The notes beneath the pieces are model-generated. The model was not told where the DNA came from, ran no database searches, and saw only the letters and a program-made list of their open reading frames with translations. This document shows, in pieces, positions 1 through 12,179 of a stretch of 64,000 nt of DNA. The DNA is from Elgaria multicarinata webbii (Eukaryota; Chordata; Lepidosauria; Squamata; Anguidae), in assembly GCF_023053635.1 (NCBI RefSeq), contig NC_086180.1, positions 91,303,447-91,367,446 of the forward strand, in the 5' to 3' direction. How positions within the stretch are numbered: the stretch's first letter is position 1; each line of letters starts with the position of its first letter. The position numbers were made by a program, and so were the translations under genes.

Positions 1-2658
1 CATGGTCATTTTAAATCGAAATGTGTTTTAAAAAATCATGATTTGTGGGATGTGGTGATTAACGAAATGCTGGAAGACCTGAATGCAGCAGAGCTCCGGG
101 AGTGGGGTTGTCATGCTGAAAGGGCAAAGGTTCAAATAGTTTTGTACATGAGAAATGACCAGTTGACTTATATTAACAGAGAAGACACAGTAAATGTTAT
201 CTGGACTAAACTAAGACAGGTTTAAGTCAGAGACACTGCTGGTTCCCAGATAAATTTAACTCGAAGAATGTACCGCACTCACCTTAAACAAGGAAGTGAC
301 GTTTCAAAGCATTTGCAGGAATTGCGTGACTGCTTTGAAAATTTGGCCGCAGCAGGATTGCCTCTTACGGAGGAGAACAGTCTATGTCATTCTCTCCAGC
401 CTGCCTCCCTCCTGGGATGTGCTAGTTACGACGTTAGAAGGCATGGCAGTCCAGGCTTTAACCCTTAATTTTCTCTCCGGAAGGCTGTAAGAGGAGCAGC
501 AGAAGAGACGGGTGAGAAAGGAAGCCGTAAGCTCAGACGGCAAGCCAGACGCATTTGTAAAATGGTCTGGAAATGAAGGGATTAAGCCAGTAAAGCAGGA
601 AGCTGAATCCGCATATTCAACTTCAAAGAAAGCCAAACTGCAGAAGCCGCTTCGTTGCTTTTGTTGCGGCCGCGTTGGGCACTTTCAAAAGGATTGCAGA
701 GCCAAACTGCAAACGGAGCCAGCTGAGGAGCTGCGCTGGAAAGCCAAACCGAAGAAAACCGCTCAGCTAGTCATGGCTGGAGTTAGCGAAGAGGATTCCA
801 GAGAGAACGGAAACAGCAATCGGTGGTTGATTGATTCTGCCTACAGCGCGATAATATGCAACTAACGCAACTTTTTCAAAGATTCCAAAGTCTACACTGA
901 GGACCGTTGCATTGGCTGATGGGAAATCAGTCCGAGTGACCGGAGAAGGGAGATGTTACCTGCCTTTTTTGAAGGAATGGTTTGAAAATGTATTATTTGT
1001 CCCAAGCATGAGTTATTCCCTCCTAGGCATGTCTACCCTGACTGAAAAAGGATTTTCAGTGTTCTTTGAAGGAGAAAAATGTCTTATCAAAAAGCAGGGG
1101 AGCTTAAGAGGAACTGGATATTTGGAAAACGGCTTATTTTTCCTGGATAACAGCATGGAAGAGGAGGAAACCAGGATAATCCCAGCAGGTTGTATGGCTA
1201 ATGAAAATTTACCTCCCCATGAGAACTGTATCCATCTTTTCCACAGGAGGCTCGGGCATGCAAATTTTAAATCCTTAACTAAGACCCTGAATGTCTCAGG
1301 AGTGAGAATTCAGAACTGCAATAAGTATTTAGATTGTGCAGTGTGTAAGCTATTTAAGTCCCGTGTAGCGAATATTCCATGTGTCAGAGAGTGGAAAGAC
1401 AAGGACGTCTTGGGCTTGATCCACATGGACTTGACTGGACCGTTTCCAGAAAGCATAGGGAAGGCGAAATATGCTTTGATTCTTCTGGATGATAAAACCA
1501 GATATTCGTGGGTTTATATGTTAAAGGCGAAATCTGATTGATTAATTACTGTGAAGAATTGGGTTAATTGGATAGAAAGATTTTTCCAAAAGCAGGTGAA
1601 GAAATTTCAGACGGATCATGGAGGCGAGTTCCAGTCCCTGGAATTTAAGCGTTACTACAGAAAAACAGGCATAACGCATAAATTGATTGATCCAAAAAGT
1701 CCCTGGCAAAATGGATCCGTTGAGCACCGGATCGGCATGTTGAAATCAAAGATGGAATGTCTGATGCAAGATGCCAAAGCTGAACCACAGCTGTGGGGAG
1801 AAGCGTTTGCCACAGCTAATTATCTGTGCAACAGGACTTGGTCAAGCTCTATAAATAATACTCCTTTTTCTTTAATGTATGGGAGGAGCCCTAACCTTAG
1901 GCATCTGAGGACTTGGGGAAGTTACGCAGGTCATAGAATCATAGAAAAGCAGAGTTGGAAGGGGCCTACAAGGCCATCGAGTCCAACCCCCTGCTCAATG
2001 TAGGAATCCACCCTAAAGCATCCCCGACAGATGCTTGTCCAGCTGCCTCTTGAAGGCCTCTAGTGTGGGAGAGCCCACAACCTCCCTAGGTAACTGATTC
2101 CATTGTTGTACTGCTCTAACAGTCAGGAAGTTTTTCCTGATGTCCAGCTGGAATCTGGCTTCCTTTAACTTGAGTTCCTTTAACTTTAACGTTCCTTTAT
2201 CCCAAAGAAGGCAAGGGCCCCCGAAGGGGATCAGGTTGCTGTTTGTGGGCTATCAGAACGGAAGCTGGAGGTTTTTGTTGCAGAATGGGAAAATTCTTGT
2301 TTCTAAGTCAGCACAGTTCGAGGAACAAAATTGGGCAAACATTCATAGAAACCCAGAAATTCTGATTGAACTTAGCAGCAGGCCAGCACCTGATCCAGCA
2401 CCGCAGGAGTTAACAGAGGTTCCTGAGTTAGAAACCGAGTCAGTTCAGGAGAAGGAGGAGGCGTCTATCCCCCCCCCCCCCCCCCCCCGCTCTCAGAAGG
2501 TAAACAAAGGAATTCCGCCAAAGCGATTTGTCTCTGAGGTCTTTAATGTAAATTTTGAGCCCAATTGTTATGCTGATATAGAGATTAGGTTTCTTTGTCT
2601 CGTAACTCCTAATGGTTTTGTGAACAGGTCAGCAATGTTTTCCTTTGACTCACAATAA
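1..2658 (+). mobile_element. Ty1/copia retrotransposon remnant, cut by the window edge
   Basis: Copia-type protein fragments run along the plus strand. First comes a gag region (about 40-860) with a zinc knuckle near 655-700 (CFCCGRVGHFQKDC). Next is a GAG-pre-integrase region with HRRLGHANFKSL near 1,240. An integrase core follows (DLTGPFP near 1,430; DHGGEF near 1,615), then a downstream conserved stretch (LFVGYQNGSWRF near 2,230). The order gag-integrase with integrase before RT is typical of Ty1/copia. The element starts before the window and stops after a poly-C/proline tract near 2,470. No LTR is visible. It is broken by several lesions and a nested CR1 insertion, and looks old. Confidence 0.85.
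1931..2178 (-). mobile_element. CR1 LINE 3' end inserted in the copia remnant
   Basis: The sequence begins with the octamer-type repeat tcatagaatcatagaa and continues with gagttggaaggggcctaca, the reverse complement of the conserved CR1 3' end. The 3' end of the LINE is therefore at the low coordinate. Copia coding sequence lies on both sides, so the CR1 arrived later. Related copies lie at 48,826-49,002 and 54,654-54,842, all in the same orientation. Confidence 0.85.
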
Positions 2659-2689
2659 ACCAGCTTTAGAGTTCCACTATTTATATGTT

Positions 2690-2890
2690 CTTCCACATTT
2701 TGGTACTTAATTGCAATGTGCTTTTATTTTGATTTAAACATGTCTGCATTTGCTAATGCAATACATGACTGAGAGTCACAGAACACAGTGATTGGCATTT
2801 CAATTTGGATTTTGAAATCCTTCAGTAATTGCAAAGAATCCTTTGCCTCTTTGAGTCTTTGCTGCGTCCTATACTGAGAGCCGCTGCTAA
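2690..2890 (-). mobile_element. Copia RNase H fragment in inverted orientation
   Basis: The minus strand encodes a copia-type RNase H signature (VFCDSQSCIALANAD) followed by a KHI..KYQNVEEHI stretch, matching the DNQ..KHI.IRYHFIRE end of copia polyproteins. It lies directly after the plus-strand copia remnant but points the other way. It is either a rearranged part of the same copy or a second fragment. It is broken and old. Confidence 0.65.
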
Positions 2891-5800
2891 TTCTGCTTAG
2901 CTCTGGAACAGAGTGTGATTTTCCGACAGAGAGAACCTATATTGACAGAGCCATTTAAGAGTTATTTATTTATTATTCAACAACTAAATTACTGTAATTA
3001 ATAAAGCTTTGTTTAAAAAAATCTATGCCTTCTGCTCTTGACTACATAAGAAGGTACTAAAAGAACAATACAAGGTTATAAAGTAAAGTGTTCTCGCAGA
3101 TAGAGGACTGAGTAAAGAGTTGGGCCTGAACCTTAAAGGTCCTAGTGGCAGCGAAACCAAATGTGTATGAGAGAAGATGTTTCCTGCTTGGGGGTAAGAA
3201 AGGCCTTAGAGAAAGGGAATTCTTGCTAGGAGGGGTGAACACCACAGTGTTCATGCATCATGGATAGACATTGAGGTTCTGATGAAGCCCAAAAGCTGTC
3301 AACTGAAAGCCTGTGGAATACTGACAGACGAAGAGGTTCAATTTCATATAAGACCTTAGAATTCAGATCCCAAAAATATACATGTTGCCCCAGACTAAAG
3401 CAGGCAAGCCCTATATAACATCAGTGTAGATAAGCAAATGGCAGCCCAAAAGGGTCTTCATAAATCTGCATGAACTGGGCCACTTACAAAATCCAAGAAT
3501 GGTCTGATTAATGGTAAAAATTAGTGTAGGGAAAGTTTGACAACACTCATGACCCATTATACCATTACAGACTTAGCTGGTAATTGAATAGCACAGAGAG
3601 CAAAATCTTGGTTCTATTCATTGTTTTCAGTCACTGAAAAATACCAAAGGTTTATACTTAAAACACAACTTTCATACATCTTGGTTTGAAAAAGCAAACT
3701 GTATTCCAACATTAAAAGGTTCAATTCCCCAATACCTCCTGTGCAGCAGCTGTTCCTTTCACTAGACATGTGACTGTTGGTACTGTATGTGGAAGTGGTT
3801 GTATGCAAGCCAAAAACAGGCATATGAATTCAGTTCTTTTACAACATTCCAAGCGCTTGTAGTGGTGTGCATAAGACTCATGCATACCATCAGTCTGCAT
3901 AGAATCACCTCTGCCACCAGTGGTCACTATGTGCAAAATGGTTGAGAACTAGCCTAAATAATAGCTGTTTAAGCCATAATTGCGGGAGGGGAGTTAAAAG
4001 AAAGAGGGACGTCTTGTAGGAAACTTCTACTAATAGGTATTCAAAGTGCTCTAAACATTTGATTTTTATATTGTGTTATAAAAAGAATTTAATTAAAAAG
4101 GTCCAGCACAAGATATGCTTTGTAGCCTAAATTTCAAATGACATAACATGTAATGTCCAGGAGTTTGAGGAAAGAACCAAAAAAATATTCCCAAACTGAA
4201 GTACATTAGAAAAGTTGGCAATATAGCAAAAATGTCAAGCATTCATTCTTTTAGGAAGTTTCTTTCTTTTCAAGTAATTTGAATGCGTGCTTAAGAATTG
4301 ATGAGGTTTAAAACAGTTTACGTTTTGTGACATGATTTAAAAAAAAGTCCTGGCAGCCTAGCTTTAGTTTCCTGCCGCCCACGCTTCGGATCATTAATGT
4401 CTCTCTGCTCTACATTGGATGACCATCAGCCTCAGAGGTATATGGTCCGAGATGGCCATAGGATTGTGCCCCACTTATTGGGAATCTATATTCCAAGTCT
4501 TGATTGCCAATCTCTTTCATTGCCAACAAATACACCCATGATAAGACCTTTGCACAACTGCACTCCTTCACTGAAATCTCTGGAAATTAGATATGTAAGT
4601 GAAATGAATGGAAAACTCCTCCTCTTAAAAAGTCTTCTATTGAAATGAGTGGAAGGTATGCAAAAGTATAATTCCCAATTATTTTCAATGGGACTCACAT
4701 GGGACAATGTCCTTATTAGATTCTGCACCTGATCACAGGGGGCTGGGGGGGGGGGGGTTGAACAAAGAAAACCCAAATGGATACTGACATGGTAAATATG
4801 ATTATTATATGCACATGATTATTATATGCACACTGATTTCCCTGAAGAGGCTGAAGTATTAGAATAAATGCTGCCTGGACATAGTAATTCCTAACTGACC
4901 AAATAATTAACAGCTCCTGGTAAGCAGAATACTACAGGACTGTAAAACACTTCCCAGAAACACACCTTAACTCCTTTAGATTAAAGTACTTCTCCAAAAG
5001 AATCTCTCCAAGCTAACTGAATAGACCATACAATGGTAAATGCAGTCCAATGTAAGTAAATGATGCATACAGGGGCTAGAAATGAAACTAGTTTTACATA
5101 TGAACTGATGAGGTCTGAACTGGTAGTGATTAACTAGGAAAAAATCTCAGGGTCATGGCAGAAAACTCAATGAAATGTAGCATCAGTGAAGAAGTCAAAC
5201 TCTATTCTAGAGATTATTCAGGAAATGGGTCAAATTTAGAAATGTAAATATTGTCATGTTGTTAGACAAATCTATTTTGCAACCACATTTGGAATACTTT
5301 ATAGCATTTAGATCATCACACCTCAAAAAGGATATTATAGAGCTAAAAAGGAGTACAAAAAGGAAACTAAAACAATGAAGGGCCTGGAACATCTTCCCAA
5401 TCGGAAAAAGCTACAACTGACATTTTCATTAAGAAAAAAATCAGCATGAATGGTGGGTGGAGGGGGGATGTGATTGGGGTGTATACAAATTATACAGGGT
5501 CTGGAAAAGTGGTTGTTTTTCTCCTCACCCATAATACTAGATCCTGGGGTCATCCAATGAAACTGTTTCAGAACAAACACACAGCACATAATTAATGTAT
5601 GGAATTAAGCTTACATAGCTTTAAAGGGGCATTAGGCAAATTAATGTAGGAAAGGTCTATCTGTGACTACTATGCATGATGGCTATATGCAGTCTCCACA
5701 TTTAAGAGGCAGTATATGCCTTTCAGCACCAGCTACTACGTCCCAAGAAAAGCAGAACATGCCCTGCTTCCCAGAGGTATCCAGTTGGCCACTGTAGCCA

Positions 5801-6054
5801 ATAGTTGGAGCACATATATTGTTCTAACCTCACAGGTTTTCTTACTCTAGTACAATTCCACTGACAGAGAAGACGTTTCTACTGTAAAATTAGAGCAACC
5901 ACCTGTCTTCTTTCTGAGTCTAACATACTGAGCTAAAACAAACAAAATAACAATGCATGGCCTCCAACACGATTCTACTACGGACTAAATTATTCCAAGA
6001 CTGCTCTGTAAAACAGGGGATCATAATTAGAATTCCTAAGACCTAGCTAGTACT
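2891..6054. other. 3' flank and probable 3'UTR of ZNF518B
   Basis: No other gene is seen. The part nearest 6,054 should be ZNF518B 3'UTR on the minus strand, and its end is not obvious. Reverse-strand AATAAA/ATTAAA-like hexamers occur near 2,960 and 4,090, but neither can be assigned. A 17-bp unit with gattattatatgcaca is repeated twice near 4,800. A degraded interspersed-repeat segment with gttggccactgtag lies near 5,640-5,830. The rest looks unique and AT-rich. Confidence 0.5.
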
Positions 6055-9000
6055 TCACTTTCCACTTTCTAGTGAGAAAGAAAGAATGTCCCATCCTCTT
6101 GTGGCTTCCATTAAATGCTTCTGACCGTGACTTATCCATTCTTCTTGGTCAACATATGACCTGCAACAAAACCAACATTTAAAGGTGAGTTTTGATGCTT
6201 CTTCTGGCGAGGAATTCACCACCTTGTAGCTATTTTTGTGAGTCTTCTTTAGTTTCATTTTTAATGTGTTCTGTTTCTCTATTTCACCTGCTGTATCAAA
6301 GTTCTGAAATGTAAGTTTTTTATGATGTCGTTTCACACCAAGGCAACTAACAGTTCTTTCTGATAAAACTGCTTTCAGAACATTGCATTTGTACTTATTA
6401 ATAACTTTCATTACATTAATTATTTCTGGTGAATCAACATCAGGGTGATTCAAGACAACTACTGGCTGGTTGCGATGAGGGCATTTTATCAGCTGGTCAC
6501 TTTTATATGGTATAATCCTAAGGTGTCTCATTAAAACAGGAACTACCTTAAGGAAGCAATCCTCTTGAGTTCTTAACCTTTTCTTGGTCAAGTTCTCTCT
6601 GGCATGTATTTGCTTATCTTTGTCTTGAAGCTCTTCACCCCTCATGACCCTTTTAGGTGGTGTGTTTAGATCATCCCCTTTTCGGAGTGGTAACACTCTA
6701 TTTTGCTGGCTATTATTCTTCACAATAGAATCCCTTTCAGTTCTGTGCCTTTGTGATACTCTCTGATTTCTAGAAACTTCATTAACTTCATCCTCAGTCG
6801 GCAGAAAAATGTGTTTGTCACGTTTTTCAAAAACACAGTAAGGAACTGGTCTTGGGAGAAATGTTTCATTGCAATATGTAGAAGAGGAAGGCAACATTTC
6901 ATTACCACTTTTCCCCCCAGTTTGACTTTCAGTGCTAGCACAGTTTAATACCCTCAGTACAGTCCCTTGAGGAATGAATATCGGAGAAGCAACATGCATT
7001 TTATTAGTCACTCTGGTTTTCGTTATAGCCTCTGTAAGTATTTCTAATGGTGGTTCTTGCTTATTAGAAAGCTTATTAGAAGAGTTGGCAGCATTTGATC
7101 TTTGAGGAAGCAGCAGAAATTCTTGATCCAATTCAGCAGTCAAGGCATTTCTTTCATATTTTTTGTCTGGAGCTGAGAGCACCTTTTCCTTTGAATCCTG
7201 GCTTTTATCATGCCTTAATGATGCATCTAATTGTGATTTCATGTTTGATTCAACTGCAGACATCAACTGAGCAATCTTTCTACACAACAATGATGTAGGA
7301 CTTTTCTTGTGCAATACATTATCCCATTTTATGCCTTCTGGGACGTTTGCAGCACCAGCACTAAGAGAAAATACAGATGAAATCACTGGACCCTCTAAAG
7401 ACTCTCCTTCATCTCTCCTATTCTGTGCCTCTGCAAATTCCATATAATTACATTTGTTTTTCAAGTTTTCTCCATTTACCACCCCTAAGACATTCTTTGA
7501 ACCATCCAAAGGCAGAGACTTACTCTGTTGTGTTTCTTCAACCCTTTCAGAAGGGTAAAACAAAGTGGAATCAAATAAATGAGTTTCTGAGGCTGCTCTA
7601 AACTTATTCCACTGTTCTCTTTCAGTAGTACTTATAGCAAATTGCATTTTATCAAATACAGAGGAGTGTGGTACTCTATTATTTTCCTGAACAGCATCAG
7701 AAAAATTATTTTCAGATATATTCTTGCCTTCAGAGGAGGAAGATGCTAAGTATATAGATGGATCCAAATTATACTTTATATGTTTATTTTTTGCCCTTTT
7801 TCTCTTTTGAAAGTGTTCTAGACAATGAATTCCATCAGGAGAGATCACTGCTGCAGATGGTGACGGATCATACCCTCTCTCTGCATTTTCTTTACAAATA
7901 ACGTTTTCCTCATGTAAATCTATCAAGTTGCAATTTAGAGTAGTGGAAACAGAGGAACTTGGATATTCAGAGTTCTTGTATTCATTATCTAAATCACAAG
8001 CTTCTTCAAGAGATGTTGACAAAGATCTGTTCGTTTTTTCTCCTTGTTGTACACGCTGATTTCCAGATTCTGTTTCTTTACACTTCATAGGTCTGAAGGT
8101 GATTTCTTCTGGAGGAATGAGTTTAAGAATCAAATGCTGTGTACCATTAACCTTTTTCAGTCCTACTATTTGTGCCAAACAATTAGGTGGAACAACAAAT
8201 TTGGGAGGTGCAACCACTGTTAATGGCATTTCAGGCATTATAGGCTTTTTTTCGGCAGAATAAACTTCAACTTCAATTATCGCATTTTCAGTTTTCTGGA
8301 TTTTGACATCAGATGACTTGTATATATATTTATCCTGGATGTATGCTGTACCTTGACTGCATTCTGCATCACCTGTTGAACAAGCAGTTTCAGGTATTTC
8401 ATCTTGAATTCCTGAAGTCATTCTATTCAAAGATAAACCTGAACATTTCTTTTGCGGTGGTGCTCCCATGGCAGGGACCTTCCGCACTGGATTTTGCTTT
8501 AGTAAACAATTTGTTTTTTGCTTAGCTTTTGCAACTGTAAGCATTACCTGCTTATCAGTAGCTGTTCCATGTACCCTTCTTGTATGTTTGACTATGTAAT
8601 CATGCCTAACAGCACCATATTCACAATAGTTACACTGGTATGGAAATCGCCCAGTATGTTTCACCAGATGTCGCTGGAACTCCCCTTTGGTGTAAGACAC
8701 ACAGTTGCAGAGGGAGCAAATGAATTTAATTGCCTCATGTTGAGCTAAATGTTTCTTACACTGTAGAGGGTCCTTTGTGGAAAATCGACATTTGTCACAA
8801 TAATATTTGTCTGGCTGAAAGTTTTTTAGTCTGAATGTTCTTAGAGTTTTACTCGGGGACATTTTCTCTTTGTTTTCAGTATCAGAGGCACCTGCGGGAT
8901 TAATCACAAAATTTAGAAGGGATGGCATATTCGGCCTGTACTTGCTACAGACATAGTGGTCATCTTCACCCTCTTGCCATTTCTGTTTCAGCAATTCTGG

Positions 9001-9225
9001 CACCGAAGTCTCTTGCACACAACTGCACTTAATACTACTTCTCTGATGCACTTCACTTTCTTCAGTCTTTTGATAACCAAAAATACAGTTTTCATTGCCT
9101 GCTTTTCTTGGATTTGATTTAGAAACACTGGCTTGCTTTGGTGACGTGGTCAATGAGCTTTGGCCCTTGTTCACTCGGCTCTCATACAACGTTGGTAAGA
9201 CTTCCCTCATTTTCTTCAGCTGCAT
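6055..9225 (-). CDS. ZNF518B: ZNF518B, zinc finger protein 518B, single coding exon
   Basis: An uninterrupted frame of 1,056 aa starts MQLKKMREVLPTLY. Human ZNF518B is also encoded in one large exon and is about 1,074 aa. Three C2H2 fingers lie near the N terminus: C143/C146/H159/H163, C170/C173/H186/H190, and C198/C201/H214/H219 (the last with four residues between the histidines). A fourth lies at the C terminus (C1017/C1020/H1033/H1037). The long middle is low in recognisable domains, rich in S/K/E and probably disordered. The block KNFQPDKYYCDKCRFSTKDP before finger 1 is what I associate with the ZNF518 family. Family knowledge: a nuclear protein, with the human one reported to associate with histone methyltransferase complexes (G9a, PRC2). 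The paralogue ZNF518A is much longer (about 1,480 aa), so length and the WDR1 neighbour favour B. The start is the first in-frame ATG; a splice acceptor probably lies just upstream, before 9,240 on the minus strand. The frame is fully intact. Confidence 0.9.
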   Translation of the reverse strand: MQLKKMREVLPTLYESRVNKGQSSLTTSPKQASVSKSNPRKAGNENCIFGYQKTEESEVHQRSSIKCSCVQETSVPELLKQKWQEGEDDHYVCSKYRPNMPSLLNFVINPAGASDTENKEKMSPSKTLRTFRLKNFQPDKYYCDKCRFSTKDPLQCKKHLAQHEAIKFICSLCNCVSYTKGEFQRHLVKHTGRFPYQCNYCEYGAVRHDYIVKHTRRVHGTATDKQVMLTVAKAKQKTNCLLKQNPVRKVPAMGAPPQKKCSGLSLNRMTSGIQDEIPETACSTGDAECSQGTAYIQDKYIYKSSDVKIQKTENAIIEVEVYSAEKKPIMPEMPLTVVAPPKFVVPPNCLAQIVGLKKVNGTQHLILKLIPPEEITFRPMKCKETESGNQRVQQGEKTNRSLSTSLEEACDLDNEYKNSEYPSSSVSTTLNCNLIDLHEENVICKENAERGYDPSPSAAVISPDGIHCLEHFQKRKRAKNKHIKYNLDPSIYLASSSSEGKNISENNFSDAVQENNRVPHSSVFDKMQFAISTTEREQWNKFRAASETHLFDSTLFYPSERVEETQQSKSLPLDGSKNVLGVVNGENLKNKCNYMEFAEAQNRRDEGESLEGPVISSVFSLSAGAANVPEGIKWDNVLHKKSPTSLLCRKIAQLMSAVESNMKSQLDASLRHDKSQDSKEKVLSAPDKKYERNALTAELDQEFLLLPQRSNAANSSNKLSNKQEPPLEILTEAITKTRVTNKMHVASPIFIPQGTVLRVLNCASTESQTGGKSGNEMLPSSSTYCNETFLPRPVPYCVFEKRDKHIFLPTEDEVNEVSRNQRVSQRHRTERDSIVKNNSQQNRVLPLRKGDDLNTPPKRVMRGEELQDKDKQIHARENLTKKRLRTQEDCFLKVVPVLMRHLRIIPYKSDQLIKCPHRNQPVVVLNHPDVDSPEIINVMKVINKYKCNVLKAVLSERTVSCLGVKRHHKKLTFQNFDTAGEIEKQNTLKMKLKKTHKNSYKVVNSSPEEASKLTFKCWFCCRSYVDQEEWISHGQKHLMEATRGWDILSFSLESGK

Positions 9226-9779
9226 TTCAAAATATGATCTTGCACCGACTCAGCAGTAATAGACATTGTAGCCACTCATGTATGTTGTTCATTGTAAAGC
9301 TGCTGCAAATGAAGCATATGAAGAAAAGTTATTTCTAGGTCAACATATGCATATGCAACACCTCACAGTTTAAACAGCAATGATATATCACTCCCTAATA
9401 TTTACATGGAATGTAAATATTTACATGGAATGTAAATATGGATTTTAGTGGAATGTTCTTCCAAGTAAGTGTGCTTCCAAGCAAAAAGTCTGTAGGAACT
9501 GTTGTAGACTAGAAAACAAATTATTGAAAAATTTAAAATTGCAGCAATACCCTTGATACCAGAAATATAAGAAAACAAAAATATAAATCCAAAGCCTAAA
9601 ATTGAAATATTATTGGAATATTTGCATCCCCAACAGGAAAATAAAAACCATACTATAGGGTATAAATTTATGTTACCCCATTTTAGCAATGTTATATAGT
9701 TTAAAACTCCTCAAAGAAAATAAATGTTTAGCCTACTACAATTATCCACTGTTTATTTTTCCTACACTGTACTGCTTTC

Positions 9780-10043
9780 GTCGCCAGCTGAAGACCTTTT
9801 TATTCACTCAGTATTTTAACACTTAATTTTAACTTAAATTTAAATTTTACTGTTTTAACTCTGTATTTTTATCTTATATCAACTTTGCTGTGTGGTTTTA
9901 TCCTGGTTGCGCTTTTTATACTGTATTTCGTAATTGTGTTTTAAACTGTTGGGTGTTTTACTGCGGTTTTAATTTTTGTGAACCGCCCAGAGAGCTTCGG
10001 CTATTGGGCGGTATAAAAATGTAATAAATAAATAAATAAATAA
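9780..10043 (+). mobile_element. L2-like LINE 3' end
   Basis: The segment starts with cgccagctgaagaccttttt, the end of the LINE ORF2. It continues through a T-rich 3'UTR and the conserved gaaccgcccagagagcttcg...ttgggcggtataaaaatg motif, then an (AAAT)n tail. The same 3' end recurs at 28,035-28,170, 28,197-28,545, 45,258-45,382 and 46,785-47,488, so this is an abundant 5'-truncated family. Confidence 0.8.
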
Positions 10044-10294
10044 ACTACAAAGCTTACACAGTGCTAGAATATCTATCATCAAATTAGGCAATTTCAATGA
10101 ATCAAACTACCAACATTTGTGTGTTTCTTAAAACGTTCCAGGTAAATATGTATAACTGGCATTTGAGGCTGATTAAAAGTTTGACATATTAGGGTCCACC
10201 TGAAAACCTGTTCAGAAGCACCAACTCATTCAGAATTCAGGGGGCCGTATCCTAATATCTGTTGCTGGCCAAAGACACACAAATGAACATAGAG

Positions 10295-10600
10295 GGTTCA
10301 TCTACACCAAGCATGAAATTCCACTATGAAAGCGGTATGAAAGCAGTATATAAAAGGCAGGAGCCACACTACTGCTTTATAGTGGTATTGGAGTACACTG
10401 ACAACTGCTGGGGCCCATTGACACATACCATATACCACTTTCATAGTGTTATATTCTGCTTGGTGTAGATGTGTCCTGGGCCCCAACAGTTGTCAGTGCA
10501 CTTCAGTACCACTATAAAGCAGTAGTGTGGCTCCTGCCTTTTATATACTGCTTTCATACCGCTTTCATAGTGGAATTTCATGCTTGGTGTAGATTAGCCC
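10295..10600. repeat. Palindromic MITE-like element with ~110-bp inverted arms
   Basis: The left arm begins ggttcatctacaccaagcat. The right arm ends with its reverse complement, and the match continues inward for roughly 110 bp through gccacactactgctttatag. There is no coding capacity. This is a foldback-type nonautonomous DNA transposon; the superfamily is not clear. Confidence 0.75.
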
Positions 10601-10621
10601 AGAGGTGTTACAATACTCCCT

Positions 10622-10760
10622 AAAGGTGCAGTGGTTAGTATATGAGACTATGAATGGAGAAACATGGGCTCAAATCTACATTTGATCATTAAGCTCACCT
10701 TGGGCCAGTTACTTTCTCAACCCAACCTTCATAACACAAGAGCTGTAATAGAGGAGCTGC
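10622..10760 (+). repeat. Eroded tRNA-derived SINE
   Basis: The order of motifs gtgcagtggttag, tgggctcaaatctac and ccttgggccagttact matches the head and middle of the SINE seen more clearly at 38,511-38,705. It is much diverged. Confidence 0.5.
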
Positions 10761-10849
10761 AGAGAATGTCTAAAAATGGGACATGCACACTCCTATGGTT
10801 CACCTTAGGAGTACTAGTAATAGAACATCTGGAATGTGCTCCCAATTGA

Positions 10850-11085
10850 CATCAGACAGGTATCTACAGTTTTGACACCTCCTTAAAATATCTCTCTTTA
10901 CGAAGGATTTTCCTGAGGTGTGATCCAGCCACTTATAGTTTTGTTAATCAATAGAGTTAGCATTTTATTGTAACTTTTTATTGTTATACTTTAGTGTTGA
11001 AGTTATTATGTTCACCACTTTTGTTGGGAAGTGATATATAAACTTGTGAAATAAACTAAATAATAAATAAATGTATTTCTCTGAA
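10850..11085 (+). repeat. Old LINE 3' end
   Basis: A T-rich stretch ends in gggaagtgatatataaacttg and an AAATAAATAAATG tail. The layout is that of the L2-like LINE ends elsewhere in the window, but diverged. Confidence 0.45.
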
Positions 11086-11407
11086 TTGCAGCTAATTAAT
11101 TGCATAATTTTAACAGCTGAAAAGTACTCTTGACCGCAAACCTATGCATGTTTCCAAAGTTGTAAATTATTCTAAATTAAATGGGTCTTATGCCCAAGTG
11201 AGCCCTTTTGCTAGTTATATCATTTTACTGTTGTCATCTATTTATTTGAATTTTATGCTTGTTAATCAGTTTCTTTGCCAGCTTGAATTAATAGGCAGCA
11301 TATCAGATTTTAAAATAAATATAAATATGCATAATACAACTGCAAGAGATAAAGAATGACAATATGAAAAGTAAAAACCCACAGTTGGGCAATACCTTTA
11401 TACCTTT

Positions 11408-11561
11408 ATTAGGACCAACCAAAATGCCACAAAAGATTGTGCAAGCTCTTGAGTTCTCCAGAACTCTTCATCAGGCTAAATGATGAAGGGGATGTAGCCC
11501 GATGAAGAGTTCTGGAGAACTCAAAAGCTTACACAATCTTTTGCACATTCTAGTTGGTCTA
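11408..11561. repeat. Foldback repeat
   Basis: Arms of about 60 bp (11,410-11,471 and 11,500-11,561) are reverse complements with few mismatches, centred on gagttctccagaactcttca and its complement, with a short spacer. It has no coding capacity and looks like a MITE. Confidence 0.7.
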
Positions 11562-12179
11562 AGAAGTTACTGCCTGACAGAGGATTTTTGCTTTTTCCTC
11601 ATGAACCAACACAGCGACATTGGTTATAGAAAATAAGTTTTGTCATATTATAATTATTAAGACACAATGCTAAAGCCAAACAATAGAGTATTTGAATGTA
11701 AAACCAAATTAGAGATTGACATGAAACTGCCAGAGAGAGAGAAAAAATCCCTATCCACCTCCATCCATGACATGAAATAATGTTCTTTCTTGGGGTGCAG
11801 GAAATAAGACTCACAAGTTAGCATGCACAGAATTACAGCTGCAGCCCGACTTCTTCAGGCATAGCTAAGCTGTGGATGGGAGAAGTAAAACATTTGTATT
11901 TCAAAGGAGTTTGAAGGCAAAATCCTAAACGCACTTGCTTGGAAGTTGGTTTTATTCTGTTTGCTCGAGTCTTGCTTTCAAGTAAACAGAGTGACCCTGT
12001 AGAAATGGGCCATTTCAAAGCCAGCCCCTTCAGCTTCATGGGCTCCTGGAGGCTGCATTCTGTTTGCCCCATCATGTCTGGGAGGCAAGCTGCCAGGTAG
12101 GTAGTCCCGAGGTTCCCACCCTAGGTACCCTCACCTGGAAGTAGATCCCATTGTGGCGCTCACTTCCAAATGAACAGGC

